Shown here: one piece after another, positions 19,944 to 29,576 of the stretch | How the letters are laid out: every line of letters starts with the position of its first letter | Position numbering within the stretch: position 1 is the first letter of the stretch | From: CAIYQJ01 sp963717255 | GTDB taxonomy: Bacteria > Chloroflexota > Limnocylindria > Limnocylindrales > CSP1-4 | DNA length: 64,000 bases | NCBI GenBank assembly: GCA_963717255.1 | Contig: CAVQVT010000004.1 | Location: forward strand, 62,001-126,000 | Reading direction: 5' to 3' | The notes under the pieces: generated by a model | Seen by the model: the letters and a program-made list of their open reading frames with translations, nothing else | Databases searched by the model: none | What the model was told of the DNA's origin: nothing | Position numbers and translations under genes: made by a program

Positions 19944-22817
19944 CCCATCCTCCGTCGCACGGCGAGCGCGGGGACCGCCCGCCGCTGGATCGCCGCCGCG
20001 ACCCCCATCCCCACCGCGACGATCGCGACGATCGCGAGCAGGACCCCCGCCAGGTGAAGGGGCTCCACCGCGAGAGGTACGGCCACGGCCGAGCCGACGA
20101 TCGCGCCGGTCCCGAGCGCGGGGCCCACGGCGGCGAAGAGACCGACCCCGAGCAGCGCGCCCACCACGAAGGCTACAGCGACGGTGGGTCCGTGCTCGGC
20201 GACGATGAGCCAGACCGACTGGCGGCGGGACAGACCGAGGGTCCGAAGGTGCGCGACCTCGACCGCCCGGGCGGAGGCGGACATCGCCAGCGCGCAGGAG
20301 ACGGCCAGCGCGGCGTAGAGGGCGGCGACCAGCGCCGCCAGCGTCAGGCCGGCGACCACGGCCTCCATCAGCGGGGAGGAGCGCGTCTCCGCGGCGGCCT
20401 CCGCGCGCGACGCGAGGACGAGGTCGGCGGAGACGGCGGCGGCCGCGGACCGGATCGCGTCGGCCGCGTCGTCCGGGGCCCGGATGAAGGCGGCCGTGGC
20501 CCGGGCCGGGTCCTCGGAGGTGCCGGCCCGCAGCTGCGAGAGGTCCACGATCGCGAACCGGCTGCCGGACCCCAGGGTCGGGAAGTCGTCGCGGACCTCC
20601 ACCACGCGGAGCGTCCGCGCCCCGCCGCCGGCGATGACCTGGAAGGTCCGGCCGGGCGTCAGGCGCTCGGGCCCCTCGGCGAGCGCGGTGCTCACGACGG
20701 CGGGGATCGGGAGCGCGTCCGATCCGGGGCGTGTCCCGCGCGGGGCGCTCGCCACGAGGTCCTCCGGCGACGCGAGGAGACCGGCCGGGAAGGCCGGCTC
20801 GACCGGGGTCCCGGCGGCGAGCGCCGCGTAGGCGGGTGCGTCGATGGCCAGGAGGTCGAGGCGGGCCCCGCGGGGGAAGAACGACACGGACGCGAGCGAC
20901 GCGTCCGCCACGGCCTCCACGCCGGGGAGCGCGGCCGGCTCGAAGTCCCGCGGGAGCGCCACGGGGATCCCGGCTCTCGTCCCCGTCGAGCCGCTCGCGA
21001 GCGCGGTGATCCGGTACGGCGCGCCGACGTCGTGCCAGGCGGCCGCGTCCGCCCCGCGGTCGAGCGTGACGAGGACGACCGAGCTGAACGTCGCGATCGT
21101 CGCCGTCGCCATCAGGACGGCGAGGATGAGGCCGCTCGAGGACTCGCGGCCGAGGCGGCGCAGCGCGTACGCGGGGACGAGGCCCGGCCGCGCCGCCGCG
21201 GCCCGCGCGAGCGCGCGCACCGGGAGCGGGAAGAGGCGGACGACGACGATGCCGGCCGCGATCCCGACGAGCGCGGGCACGAGCGCGACGAACGGGTCCA
21301 CCGTCGCCAGGTCCCCGGCCGCGCTCTCGCCCTGCAGGCCGCGCTCGCGGAGGGCGAAGGCGGCCGCGAGCGCGACGACCACGATGACGGCCTCCACGAG
21401 GAGGCGGCGCGCACCGGCCCGGCGGACGACGCTCGTCTCCCGGGTGGGGTCGGAGAGGCGGCCCGGCGGGGGTCGGGACGAGCGTCACGATGAGCAGCGT
21501 CGTCGCGATCGCCGCCACGCCCCCGGCGAGCACCGCCGCCAGGGGCACGGAGCCGGACGGCACGAGGAGCGCCGCGACCATGCCCCCCACGACCGCCGCG
21601 GGGACGGTGAGCACCAGGCCTTCCGCGAGCACCGACGCGAACGCCTGCGTCGTGGACGCCCCGCGACCGCGCGCGAGGTCCAGGGAGGGACGGCGCCGCC
21701 GGGCCGCAAGCAGGGCCACGAGCGCGAGCGCGAGCAGGGCGATCGCCATCGTGCCGAGGACCGCGACGGACAGCACCACCTCGGCGGACCGCCATCGGGC
21801 GGCGTGCGCCTCCACGAGCCCGAGGAGGCCGCTGCGGTTGGTCGTCCCGCCGTTCGCCGTGACGACGTCGGTCGTCGGGTAGACGGTGTCCAGGCGCCGC
21901 AGGTCCGCGACGAGGGCGTCCAGCCGGGAGGCATCCAGGCGGGCCGGGTCGGTCGGCAGCCTGAAGGTGTAGCGCAAGGGGATGCCGGTCCCCGCGTCGC
22001 CGCCCGCCACGCCTCCTGAGGTCGGTGTCGTGACCGTCGCCGCCAGCAGCGCCGGGTACGCCTCCGGCGCGACGAGGGCGGTCGCGTCCTGGAAGACGAC
22101 GTTCGATCCGAGCGCGCGCGGGGACGGCCGGTCCAGCGACGTGTCCCCGGACCAGTACGACTCCGCGAGGTCCGTCACCTCGAAGACGCCCACCACGTCG
22201 GCGGCGATCCGGTTCGCGGGCCTGGAGGTCCGGACGTCGGCCGCCTCCGGGGCGAGCGCGATCGTGTCGCCCACGCCCACCCCGAAGATGTCGGCGGTGG
22301 CGGACGAGATCGCCACCTCGAAGGCGGTCGCCGGCGGCGTCCCCTCGGCGGCGTCCGGGGCCGGCGCGATCGTCCGGGTGGCCGCGGTCGGCTCCCGGCC
22401 GTCCACCAACCGGACGTGGTCCCACGCCCGGGACTGCGTCCGGAGCCGGACCGTGAAGTCCGGCGAGGGGTCCCGCACCACCGTCCAGCGCTGCGTGTCC
22501 ACGATGTCCACGCGCTCGGTCACGAGGCGCGTCACCTCGTCCGGGACCCTGGCCGCGAGGTCCTCGCCCGTCGCCTCCACGTTCGCGAGAGGTGCGTCCG
22601 CCCCGGCGGGGATCCGGCCCTGCTGCACGAGCGTGACGGGACGCTCGTCCGGACGCGCCTCCTCGACGGTCGTCCGGAGGAGGTCGGTCGCGAGGGCATC
22701 CCGAAGGCGCGGCACCGCCGCGAACGCGCACGCCGTCACCGCGACGATCAGCGCGAGGCCCACCGCGGGTGCGACCCCGTCCCGCAGCCGCCGGAGCGAG
22801 AGAAGGATCCAGCCCAT
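19940..22817 (-). CDS. FtsX/MacB-type ABC exporter permease, frame broken near 21,470
   Basis: About 958 residues. N-terminal membrane helix (AVGLALIVAVTACAFAAV), a long periplasmic-type domain, then FtsX core helices (VVLSVAVLGTMAIALLALALVALLAA) and a second FtsX half (EAVIVVVALAAAFAL to the end RRRMG). A G5 run at 21468-21472 is one base too long; with four the protein reads TPPGRLSDPTRETSVVRRAGARRLLVEAV without interruption. Stop overlaps the next ATPase start (ATGA). It follows the other large permease by 3 nt, so the two probably pair as a LolC/E-like heterodimer. Confidence 0.82.
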
Positions 22818-22820
22818 CGC

Positions 22821-25800
22821 TCAGGCGTCCCGCGCGCGGAGGACGCCGGCGACCGACACCGAGAGGACGCGGCGCCGCACGACCGCCACGGTCACCGCGA
22901 GGAGACCCAGGCCGATGAGGAGCAGGATCGCGAGCGCCTCCGGCGGGACGACCACGGCCGGCGTGGGGACCGCCCGCTCGCCCGTCGAGGTCAGGGCGGA
23001 GAACGGCAGGACGAGCCACGCGAGGATCGCGCCCAGCAGCGCGCCCCCGATGAAGCCGAAGCCGAGGAGGAAGGCGCTCTCCCCGGAGACCCACCCGGCC
23101 AGCTGGCGGGGCGACAGGCCCAGGGCCCGGAGGAGCGCGAACTCGCCGAGCCGCTCGGTGGTGGAGATCGACGCGCTCAACAGGAAGCCGATCGCCGCGA
23201 ACAGGACAGCGGCGATGGCGCCGAGCCCGAACGCGCCGATGATGCCCAGCGGGACGGGGTCGGACGTGAGCGAGCGCTCAAGGGCGGCGCGGTCCACGAC
23301 CGCGGCCGCGGAGAACGGCGGCCCGGCGACGGCGTCCGCGACGGACCCGGACGTCCCATCCTCGGTCGCCAGCCACCACTCCTGCGGGGCGTTGGCCTGG
23401 CCGTTGGCGGCGAAGCGGGCAAGGGCGAGCGTCGGCGCGTCCACGACGACGAACGGGACGGCCGGGTCCGCCGGCGGGAACGCGTCGGCGCCGCCGACGA
23501 TCTCGAGGGTGACGGGCAGGCCGGAGACGGAGGCCGCCACCGTGTCGCCGACGCGGGCGCCCGTGGCCTCGAGGAAGGAGGTGCCCGCGAGGGCCGGCAG
23601 CGGGGCGGCGGCGGCCGATGCCGGGAGGCGGCTCAGTCGGAAGAGCGGCCCCGGCGCCGGGGCGAAGATCTCTCCCACGACCGGCGGAGCCATTCCCGGC
23701 TCGTCGCCCATGACGACCCGGGCCGGGGCGGAAGCCGGGGGCGTGTACGGGACCGTCTCGCTCGCGACGGTCCGCGTCCAGAGCCAGCCGGCAGCGCCCG
23801 AGTCGAGCGGGACGGCCGCCCACGCCGCCGTCGTCGCGTCGTCGGTCGCAGCCACGCCGGTCACCTCGAGCGTCCCGCGGGTCGTCGCGGCGGAGGGAGA
23901 GGCGACGTAGTGCTCGATGGCCACGAGTTCGAGCGGCCACGCCGGCGACACGGTCGTACCGCCCACCTCGTCCGTCAGCGGCAGGACGATGCGCTGCCCC
24001 TTCTCCGCCGGCTCCGGGACGGCGGCCTCCACGCGGCGAAGCGTCCCGTCGGCGTCCGCGAGGACGGCTGCGACCGTCACCACGAGGGGGGTCCGCGGGA
24101 GCGAGGGGTCGAGTGGCTCGGCGGGCTCGTCCACCGTGAGGTCCGTGTCGACCGTGATCGCGATGGCCGCCGGCCGGCCGGGAAGCGGGATGCCGACGTC
24201 GGTCCCCCGGACGGCGTCCAGCCGCGCCAGCCCCTCGCGCACCGCCTCCCCATCGGCGCCCGAGGGCAGCGCGGCCATCACCGCCGCCGCGGCCGGGTCC
24301 AGCGCGAGGAGCGTCCCGCCACGGACCGACTTCCCGGCGTCGAGCGGGCGGGACTCCACGGGCATCGCGGCCGTCACGCCCGGGATCGCACGGTAGGCGG
24401 CGCCGGCGGCCCACGGCGGCAGAGCGGCGAACCCGGAGGTGGTGACGCGGACGTCCGCCGCGGCCCGGAAGGCGGCCTGGTCGGCCTGCGACCGCGTCCA
24501 CGTCGCCGCGTACGAGGCCGCGATGACGAAGAGCGCCGCGGCGAGCAACACGAGCAGCGTCGAGCGTGTCGCGCGGAGCGGCCGCCGGGAGATCTGGCGC
24601 GCGGCGATCGGCGCGACCGTTCCCCGCCCACGGCGCAGGAGCCGCTCCCCGATCTCCGCGATGCGCGGGAGGAACCGGATCGCGAGGACGCCGCCGGCGA
24701 CCAGCCCGATGGCGGGTGCAAGGACGAGGAGCGGGTCCACGCCCAGCGCGCCCCGCGCGTCGCGCGCGAGGGGCGAGCCGTACATCCCCAGCTGCCAGAT
24801 CGCGAGGGCGGCGAGGGCGACGAGGACGAGGTCGAGCCCGAGGCGCTGCGGCAGGGTCCGTGCGATCCCCCTCCCCCATGCCGCCCGGACGCGGCCCGGG
24901 TCGGCGGCGGACAGGACGGAGGGCACCGCGAAGGACACGATCGCGACGAGCGCCGCCGCGGCCGAGACCAGCAGGACGGCGGGGGTGATCGAGACGTCCG
25001 CGACGATCCCCGCGTCGGCGAGCGGCCCGATCGCGCCGAGGAGCCGGACGATCACGAGGCCGAGGACCGGCGCGAGGAGGACGGCCGGGACCGCGAGGAC
25101 GAGAGCCTCCAGGAGCGCCATCCCGGCGAGGTGCGCGGACGAGGCGCCGCGGGACCGCAGGAGCGCGATGTCGAGCCGCCGCCGGTCCACGAGCATCCCC
25201 GCGACGAGGAGGATCGCGTAGAGCGCGAGGACCCCGAACTGGAGCGTGAGGAGCGCGATGCCGGCCCGGCTGACGACGACCGACCGGCTCACGGACACCA
25301 GGACCGCCGGCAGGTCGGTCGTCACCGCGATCTCCCGCGTCGGCACGATCGCCGTGCGCAGGCGCTCGCGGAGGCTGGACAGGTCGGCCGCGATCCGGTC
25401 GAGATCGCCCACCTGGAGGGCCGGGATCTCCGGCACGGCGCGCCACTCGATGTCGGTCGATCCGGCGGCGCCCGGCAGCCGCGCGAGGTCGGCAGCGTCG
25501 GCCACGAAGGGCCCGCGGGTGGTGAAGCTGCCGGTGACCTGGATCCCGTCGAGCTCCAGGGGCGAGCCCATCCAGTACGCGTCCGTCGGGTCCGGGCGCC
25601 AGAGTCCGGTCACGAGGACATCCACGACCCTCGACTGCCCGGCACGACCCACGAGCCCGACGCGGTCGCCCACGCCCAGGCCGAGGGAGCGCGCCGCGTT
25701 CTCCGAGAGGGTCGCCTCCATCGGATCCGCTCCGGCGTGCGGCCATCGGCCATCCACGAGGACGGCGTGCGACCCGAGCGCGTCGTGCGCGGCGACGTAC

Positions 25801-26240
25801 GTCAGGTCACCCGCGGAGGCGCCCGTGCCCGCGCCGGGGCCCGTGCCCGCGCTCGCGCCCGTGCCCCCGCCGCCGTCCGTGCCCACGCTCGCGCCCGTGC
25901 TCGCGCCCGCGCCCACGACCGACAGTGCCGCCGACCGCGTCACCCGCGAGATCCGGCCGCCCGCCTCGCCCAGCGCCGCGCCGAGCTCGCCCGCGACGGT
26001 CGCCTCCACCGACCGCGCCTCGTCCGCCGCGACGGTCGTCCGGATCGCCACGGCGCGCGCCGACGGGGGCGCGATCTCCAGCGCCCGGCGCAGGCCCCCC
26101 GTCGCCACCGTCTCGCCGTACATGACCGCCGAGACGACGAGCGTCGTGGCCGCCAGCAGGAGGAGCGCTGCCGCGAGCGCGACAGCCAGGTCGGCGCGGT
26201 CGCGCCTGAGGACCGAACGCCAGAGACCGAACGAGCCCAA
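22821..26240 (-). CDS. FtsX/MacB-type ABC exporter permease
   Basis: 1139 residues, intact. N-terminal helix (ADLAVALAAALLLLAATTLVVSAVMYGE), a large extracytoplasmic region that includes a Gly/Ala/Ser/Thr-rich stretch (about 112-146) made of near-identical GTGASAG units, a first FtsX bundle, another external domain and a final FtsX bundle (GIIGAFGLGAIAAVLFAAIGFLLSA). First gene of a four-gene minus-strand operon (permease, permease, ATPase, ATPase) with gaps of 3 nt or overlaps. Typical of mechanotransmission exporters; cargo unknown. Confidence 0.88.
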   Translation of the reverse strand: MGSFGLWRSVLRRDRADLAVALAAALLLLAATTLVVSAVMYGETVATGGLRRALEIAPPSARAVAIRTTVAADEARSVEATVAGELGAALGEAGGRISRVTRSAALSVVGAGASTGASVGTDGGGGTGASAGTGPGAGTGASAGDLTYVAAHDALGSHAVLVDGRWPHAGADPMEATLSENAARSLGLGVGDRVGLVGRAGQSRVVDVLVTGLWRPDPTDAYWMGSPLELDGIQVTGSFTTRGPFVADAADLARLPGAAGSTDIEWRAVPEIPALQVGDLDRIAADLSSLRERLRTAIVPTREIAVTTDLPAVLVSVSRSVVVSRAGIALLTLQFGVLALYAILLVAGMLVDRRRLDIALLRSRGASSAHLAGMALLEALVLAVPAVLLAPVLGLVIVRLLGAIGPLADAGIVADVSITPAVLLVSAAAALVAIVSFAVPSVLSAADPGRVRAAWGRGIARTLPQRLGLDLVLVALAALAIWQLGMYGSPLARDARGALGVDPLLVLAPAIGLVAGGVLAIRFLPRIAEIGERLLRRGRGTVAPIAARQISRRPLRATRSTLLVLLAAALFVIAASYAATWTRSQADQAAFRAAADVRVTTSGFAALPPWAAGAAYRAIPGVTAAMPVESRPLDAGKSVRGGTLLALDPAAAAVMAALPSGADGEAVREGLARLDAVRGTDVGIPLPGRPAAIAITVDTDLTVDEPAEPLDPSLPRTPLVVTVAAVLADADGTLRRVEAAVPEPAEKGQRIVLPLTDEVGGTTVSPAWPLELVAIEHYVASPSAATTRGTLEVTGVAATDDATTAAWAAVPLDSGAAGWLWTRTVASETVPYTPPASAPARVVMGDEPGMAPPVVGEIFAPAPGPLFRLSRLPASAAAAPLPALAGTSFLEATGARVGDTVAASVSGLPVTLEIVGGADAFPPADPAVPFVVVDAPTLALARFAANGQANAPQEWWLATEDGTSGSVADAVAGPPFSAAAVVDRAALERSLTSDPVPLGIIGAFGLGAIAAVLFAAIGFLLSASISTTERLGEFALLRALGLSPRQLAGWVSGESAFLLGFGFIGGALLGAILAWLVLPFSALTSTGERAVPTPAVVVPPEALAILLLIGLGLLAVTVAVVRRRVLSVSVAGVLRARDA

Positions 26241-26424
26241 CGGACCTCCCGACGGGGCGTCGCAGATGCGCGCCCTCGCTCGGGAAGCCTACGCCGGAGG
26301 CCACCGAAGGGTCGCGGGGCATGGACAGCGGCATCGCTCCGGCGCCGAGACCCTCGGCACCAGGGCGCCTCATCATCTGCGGTGGGGCCACGCCCACGCG
26401 ACCCCGCCACACAGGAGGTGCACC

Positions 26425-26907
26425 GTGATCGTCGAGGAGAGGCTTCGCGCGATGGGGCTCGCACTCCCGCCGCCCCTGGCGGTCCCCGCCGGCGTCCGCC
26501 TGCCGTTCGCCCCCGTCCGGATCGTCGGCGATCGCGCCATCGTCTCGGGCCACGGCCCGCAGAACGCGGACGGGTCGAGCGCCGGACCCTTCGGCAAGGT
26601 GGGTGCGGAGGTCTCGGTCGAGGAAGCGTATGCCGCCGCCCGCGGGACCGCCCTCTCCATCCTGGGGGATCTCTCGCGCACGCTCGGCGACCTGGATCGG
26701 ATCACCGCCTGGGTCCGCGTCTTCGGGATGGTCGCGTCGGCGCCCGGGTTCGATCGCCAGCCGGCCGTCATCAACGGCTTCTCCGACCTGATCCTCGACG
26801 TCTTCGGCCCGGAGGTGGGCGCGCATGCGCGCTCCGCGGTCGGGATGGCGGAGCTCCCGTTCGGGCTGCCGGTCGAGATCGAGGCCGAGGTGATCATCGC
26901 CCGCTGA
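26425..26907 (+). CDS. RidA/YjgF-family protein
   Basis: 160 residues from GTG 26425 with AGGAGG 6 nt upstream. The signature ARSAVGMAELPFGLPVEIEAEVII contains the Arg that binds substrate carboxylate in RidA enamine/imine deaminases. It is longer than archetypal RidA (about 130) because of an N-terminal LPPPLAVPAGVRLPFAPVRIVGD segment seen in YjgF-like subfamilies, so deaminase activity is not assured. Stands alone, divergent from the exporter operon across 184 nt in which I see no clear signal. Confidence 0.88.
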   Translation: MIVEERLRAMGLALPPPLAVPAGVRLPFAPVRIVGDRAIVSGHGPQNADGSSAGPFGKVGAEVSVEEAYAAARGTALSILGDLSRTLGDLDRITAWVRVFGMVASAPGFDRQPAVINGFSDLILDVFGPEVGAHARSAVGMAELPFGLPVEIEAEVIIAR

Positions 26908-26949
26908 GACCGCACCTCAGAATGTGGCGCACTGACGCGCCGGATTCGG

Positions 26950-26977
26950 TTGCGGGACCCTTCAGCGGGACGATAAT
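26950..26977 (+). promoter_or_regulatory. Predicted sigma70-type promoter of the GGDEF gene
   Basis: TTGCGG (26950-26955) and GATAAT (26972-26977) are separated by 16 bp; the -10 matches five of six consensus bases. Transcription would begin near 26,984, immediately before the hairpin at 26,988. Confidence 0.5.
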
Positions 26978-26987
26978 AGGTACCTCC

Positions 26988-27018
26988 GGCCGCGCGAAGT
27001 GGTACTTCAGGCGCGGCC
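26988..27018 (+). promoter_or_regulatory. 5'-UTR hairpin upstream of the GGDEF gene
   Basis: GGCCGCGC pairs with GCGCGGCC and GAAGT with ACTTC around a GGT loop, with an AG bulge on the 3' side, giving a 13-bp stem. It would lie at the extreme 5' end of the transcript, 30 nt before the GTG start. Candidate mRNA-stabilising or regulatory RNA element. Confidence 0.5.
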
Positions 27019-27048
27019 TCTGCTGACCCCCGGAAAGCGAGGTCCCCA

Positions 27049-28197
27049 GTGGATCTGCGCAGGATGCGGAAGAAGGCCAAGGCCAAGGCGCAGGCGAAGA
27101 AGGCCGCCCGCGAGTCGGGTCCCAGCCAGGTCGGGGACAGCCGCGAGCCGAGCCCGCCTGCCCCGGTGACCGCTCCGATGCCCGTCACCCCGGTCCCCGT
27201 GGCCCAGCTCGTCGCCGGGGCACCATCGCCGGGATCGCCCGGCCCGGCCGAGAGTGGCGGAGGCACATCCGAAGACGCTTCCGGAGCGCCCACTCCCGCG
27301 GCCACGCCCGACGCCCCGGACGACGCCCCGGACGACGCCCAGCGCGAGCGCGAAGAGATCGCCGAGGCCATGTACAAGGCCGCCGTCGCGCGCGCCGAGA
27401 TCGCCGAGGCGATGTACAAGGCCGCCGTCGCGCGCGCCGAGATCGCCGACGTCCGCGGGAAGGCGGCCGCGGCCCTGGGCCAGGCCGTCGAGGCCCGCGA
27501 GAAGGCGGCGGCCGAGCGGGACGCCACCGCGAACGCGCGCGACAGGGCCGCACTGGAGCGTGACGCCACCGCCAACGCCCGCGACAAGGCGGCTGCCGAG
27601 CGGGACGCGGCGGCCGCGGAGCGGGACACGGTGATGGCCCGGCGCCTGGTGGCCGCGCCCCGCGACGTCTCGACCGCGATCGAGGAAGCCGACGCCGAGC
27701 TGGAGAAGGCGCGCCTCGAGGCCGAGCTGCAGCGCGCCCACCTCGACGCCCTCACCGGCGCCTTCCGCCGGGAGATGGGCCGGCTCGCCCTGCGGAACGA
27801 GATCGACCGCGCCCGACGCGGCGACGGCAGCTTCGTCGTCGCCTTCGTCGACGTGGACGGCCTCAAGGGCGTGAACGACCGCGAGGGCCATGCGGCCGGT
27901 GACCGGATCCTGCGCACGCTCGTCGCGACCATGCGCGCGAACCTGCGCTCCTACGACCCGATCGTCCGCTTCGGCGGCGACGAGTTCATCTTCGGTGTGG
28001 CGTCGATCGACGCGACCGAGGTGCAGCACCGCATCGGCGTGATCGACCAGTCCCTCCGCAGCGCCACCGGCGTGGGGATCACGGCCGGCCTCGCCACCCT
28101 CAACTCCGGCGAGAGCCTCGACGAGCTGACGGCCCGCGCCGACGCCGCACTCATCGAGGCCAAGCGGAACCGGGACCCGCAGGAGCCGACCTTCTAG
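27049..28197 (+). CDS. Soluble diguanylate cyclase (GGDEF) with repetitive N-terminal coiled coil
   Basis: 382 residues from GTG 27049. Residues 1-20 are Lys/Arg-rich, 30-100 Pro/Ala-rich and disordered. About 103-210 is a coiled coil of 14-residue repeats: AEIAEAMYKAAVAR twice, then ERDATANARD-type units three times. The GGDEF domain (about 222-375) has FVDVDGLKGVNDREGHAAGD and the active site RFGGDEF; RSYD five residues upstream is a RxxD inhibitory site. It should make c-di-GMP with product inhibition. No sensor or membrane domain is seen, so oligomerisation through the coiled coil may be the control. Confidence 0.92.
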   Translation: MDLRRMRKKAKAKAQAKKAARESGPSQVGDSREPSPPAPVTAPMPVTPVPVAQLVAGAPSPGSPGPAESGGGTSEDASGAPTPAATPDAPDDAPDDAQREREEIAEAMYKAAVARAEIAEAMYKAAVARAEIADVRGKAAAALGQAVEAREKAAAERDATANARDRAALERDATANARDKAAAERDAAAAERDTVMARRLVAAPRDVSTAIEEADAELEKARLEAELQRAHLDALTGAFRREMGRLALRNEIDRARRGDGSFVVAFVDVDGLKGVNDREGHAAGDRILRTLVATMRANLRSYDPIVRFGGDEFIFGVASIDATEVQHRIGVIDQSLRSATGVGITAGLATLNSGESLDELTARADAALIEAKRNRDPQEPTF

Positions 28198-28314
28198 GCG
28201 GACCCGGGGTCTGGCCGAACCCGGCGTGCACGATCCACGCGGCCGACGGTCGCGGGCGAGACTCGCCGGCCACCTGATCCCCATCGCGCCCCGCTCCTGT
28301 ACGATTCCCGACGC

Positions 28315-28352
28315 GCGCCCGTAGCTCAGTGGATAGAGCATCTGACTTCGGA
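28315..28352 (+). other. 5' half of a tRNA-Arg gene (disrupted after the anticodon loop)
   Basis: All 38 nt are identical to positions 1-38 of the intact tRNA-Arg at 54651, through the D arm and anticodon loop (CTTCGGA), and then similarity stops. The 20 nt upstream also resemble the intact gene (CTCCTGTAC.ATTCC), including a TACGAT -10-like hexamer. No 3' half follows within the next kilobase. Interpreted as the left attachment end of an integrated island or a tRNA copy broken by recombination. Confidence 0.85.
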
Positions 28353-29576
28353 GTACGCGGGTCCGTGCGCTGTGGCCCCGAGCGTGGGGATGCGAGCGAA
28401 ACGGGCCGAGTTATGTGCTCTGTGCGAGGGTCGCCGTGGGGCTGGGGTCACGGCTTGGTGAGCGGCGGAGACAAGGAGTCGAGAGCACATAACTGATGCC
28501 ACCGGCTGATCGGGAGGCGGTTCCGATCGCACGGTGCGGGCCTGTCGCAGCAGCCGGGAGCCGTGCCCCAGACGGACGTGATCCGTTCGTCGTGCAGGAC
28601 ACCCGCGCGAAGCCGATGTGGGTGGTCGACACTGTGTCGGTTGCCGTGGGGGCGGTGTGGCCCGGGTAAGCGCGCGCACCCGGGCGGTCGCGTCGAACGC
28701 CGAGCTTGAGTCTCGCGGCGCGTGCTGTGGGACGCGCCCGGCAGTGGCGCCTATCGAGACGAACCCCTCCGCGAACAGGCGCTCGATCCCGTCCACGAGC
28801 CCATCCTCCATGTTCGACGGGACAGTCCAGGTCGCGGCACGCCGGAGCGTCTCGGGTGCGTGGCCCATGGCGATACCGACGCGGGCCCCCTCGATCATCT
28901 CGAGGTCGTTGAGGCCGTCGCCCGCCGCCGCCAGGTCGCCCTCCTCAAGGCCCAGTGATTCCAGAACCATTCGCAGGGCCGCGGCCTTGGACACGCCGGC
29001 AGCGACGATCTCGGCGTAGTCGGGGCGCGAGATGGAGCCGTCGAGCTCCGAGGGCAGACTCGCCAGGACGGAGGACAGGCTCATCTCGTGGCCGGGCGGC
29101 GCCATGAGGGTCACCTTCGCCGGCGCCGACCGGGATCGAGCAAGGCGGGCGACCCGGCGCGGCGCGCAGCCCACGATCTCCGCCTCGTGTCCGGCGAGTG
29201 GATCATCGAGCTCCGCGCGCCAACCCCACGCGCTGTACCAGGACGCCCACAGCCCGCTGCGACGTGCCTCGTCGGTCACGCGGCGGGCCGCCTGCAACGC
29301 GATGCGATGGTGGTCCAGCAGGGTGAGACCCCGGCCCGCGTACCGGCCGACGACGGCTCCCTGGCAAGCGACGAAGGGCTCGCCCACGATCTCGAGCCGC
29401 TCCTGGATCGCGTAGATGGCGGCCGGGTACCGCGCCGTCGCGAGGACGACGTGCACACCGCGCCCCCTCAGGCGGTGGATGGCTGCCGCGACCCTGCCCG
29501 TCACCTCGTGGCGCGGGTCGAGCAGGGTGCCGTCGACGTCGGTCGCGAAGATGCGGATCGACGGAGCACCGGTCAC
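28326..29576 (-). CDS. HAD-superfamily (Cof-type) sugar phosphatase with run-on C-terminus
   Basis: 416 codons from GTG 29576, which overlaps the PfkB stop (GTGA). HAD motifs: nucleophile DVDGTLLDPRHEVTG near residue 12, TARYPAAIYAIQERL, Lys in SKAAALRMVLESLG and the acidic AAGDGLNDLEMIEGARVGIAMG. The Cof fold is complete by about residue 272 (near 28,760). The last ~145 codons have no family counterpart and run through the repeat-bearing region into the tRNA fragment, so the native stop appears lost at the island junction. Likely dephosphorylates a sugar phosphate of the adjacent pathway. Confidence 0.85.
   Translation of the reverse strand: MTGAPSIRIFATDVDGTLLDPRHEVTGRVAAAIHRLRGRGVHVVLATARYPAAIYAIQERLEIVGEPFVACQGAVVGRYAGRGLTLLDHHRIALQAARRVTDEARRSGLWASWYSAWGWRAELDDPLAGHEAEIVGCAPRRVARLARSRSAPAKVTLMAPPGHEMSLSSVLASLPSELDGSISRPDYAEIVAAGVSKAAALRMVLESLGLEEGDLAAAGDGLNDLEMIEGARVGIAMGHAPETLRRAATWTVPSNMEDGLVDGIERLFAEGFVSIGATAGRVPQHAPRDSSSAFDATARVRALTRATPPPRQPTQCRPPTSASRGCPARRTDHVRLGHGSRLLRQARTVRSEPPPDQPVASVMCSRLLVSAAHQAVTPAPRRPSHRAHNSARFARIPTLGATAHGPAYSEVRCSIH
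28409..28494. repeat. 86-bp segment with perfect 13-bp terminal inverted repeats
   Basis: AGTTATGTGCTCT at 28409-28421 is exactly inverted at 28482-28494. The segment lies 57 nt from the broken tRNA. It is A+T-richer at its ends than the surroundings. It could be a relic of a mobile element end or attachment-site arms. Region 28,353-28,760 holds no other gene I can support beyond read-through of the HAD frame. Confidence 0.7.

Noticed and set aside
22416..27026. 1536-codon plus-strand open frame across the exporter permeases
   Set aside because: Antisense shadow of FtsX genes in high-G+C DNA, very rich in Arg, Asp and Glu, with no domain or ribosome-binding site.
27361..27640. CRISPR-like or minisatellite array in the GGDEF gene
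   Set aside because: The repeats are in-frame 42-bp coiled-coil codons without spacers.
28315..29400. Intron-containing tRNA-Arg (5' exon followed by an anticodon-loop intron)
   Set aside because: The break point suits an intron, but no 3' exon (T arm with TTCGAGT and the CGGGCGC acceptor strand) was found in the following kilobase.
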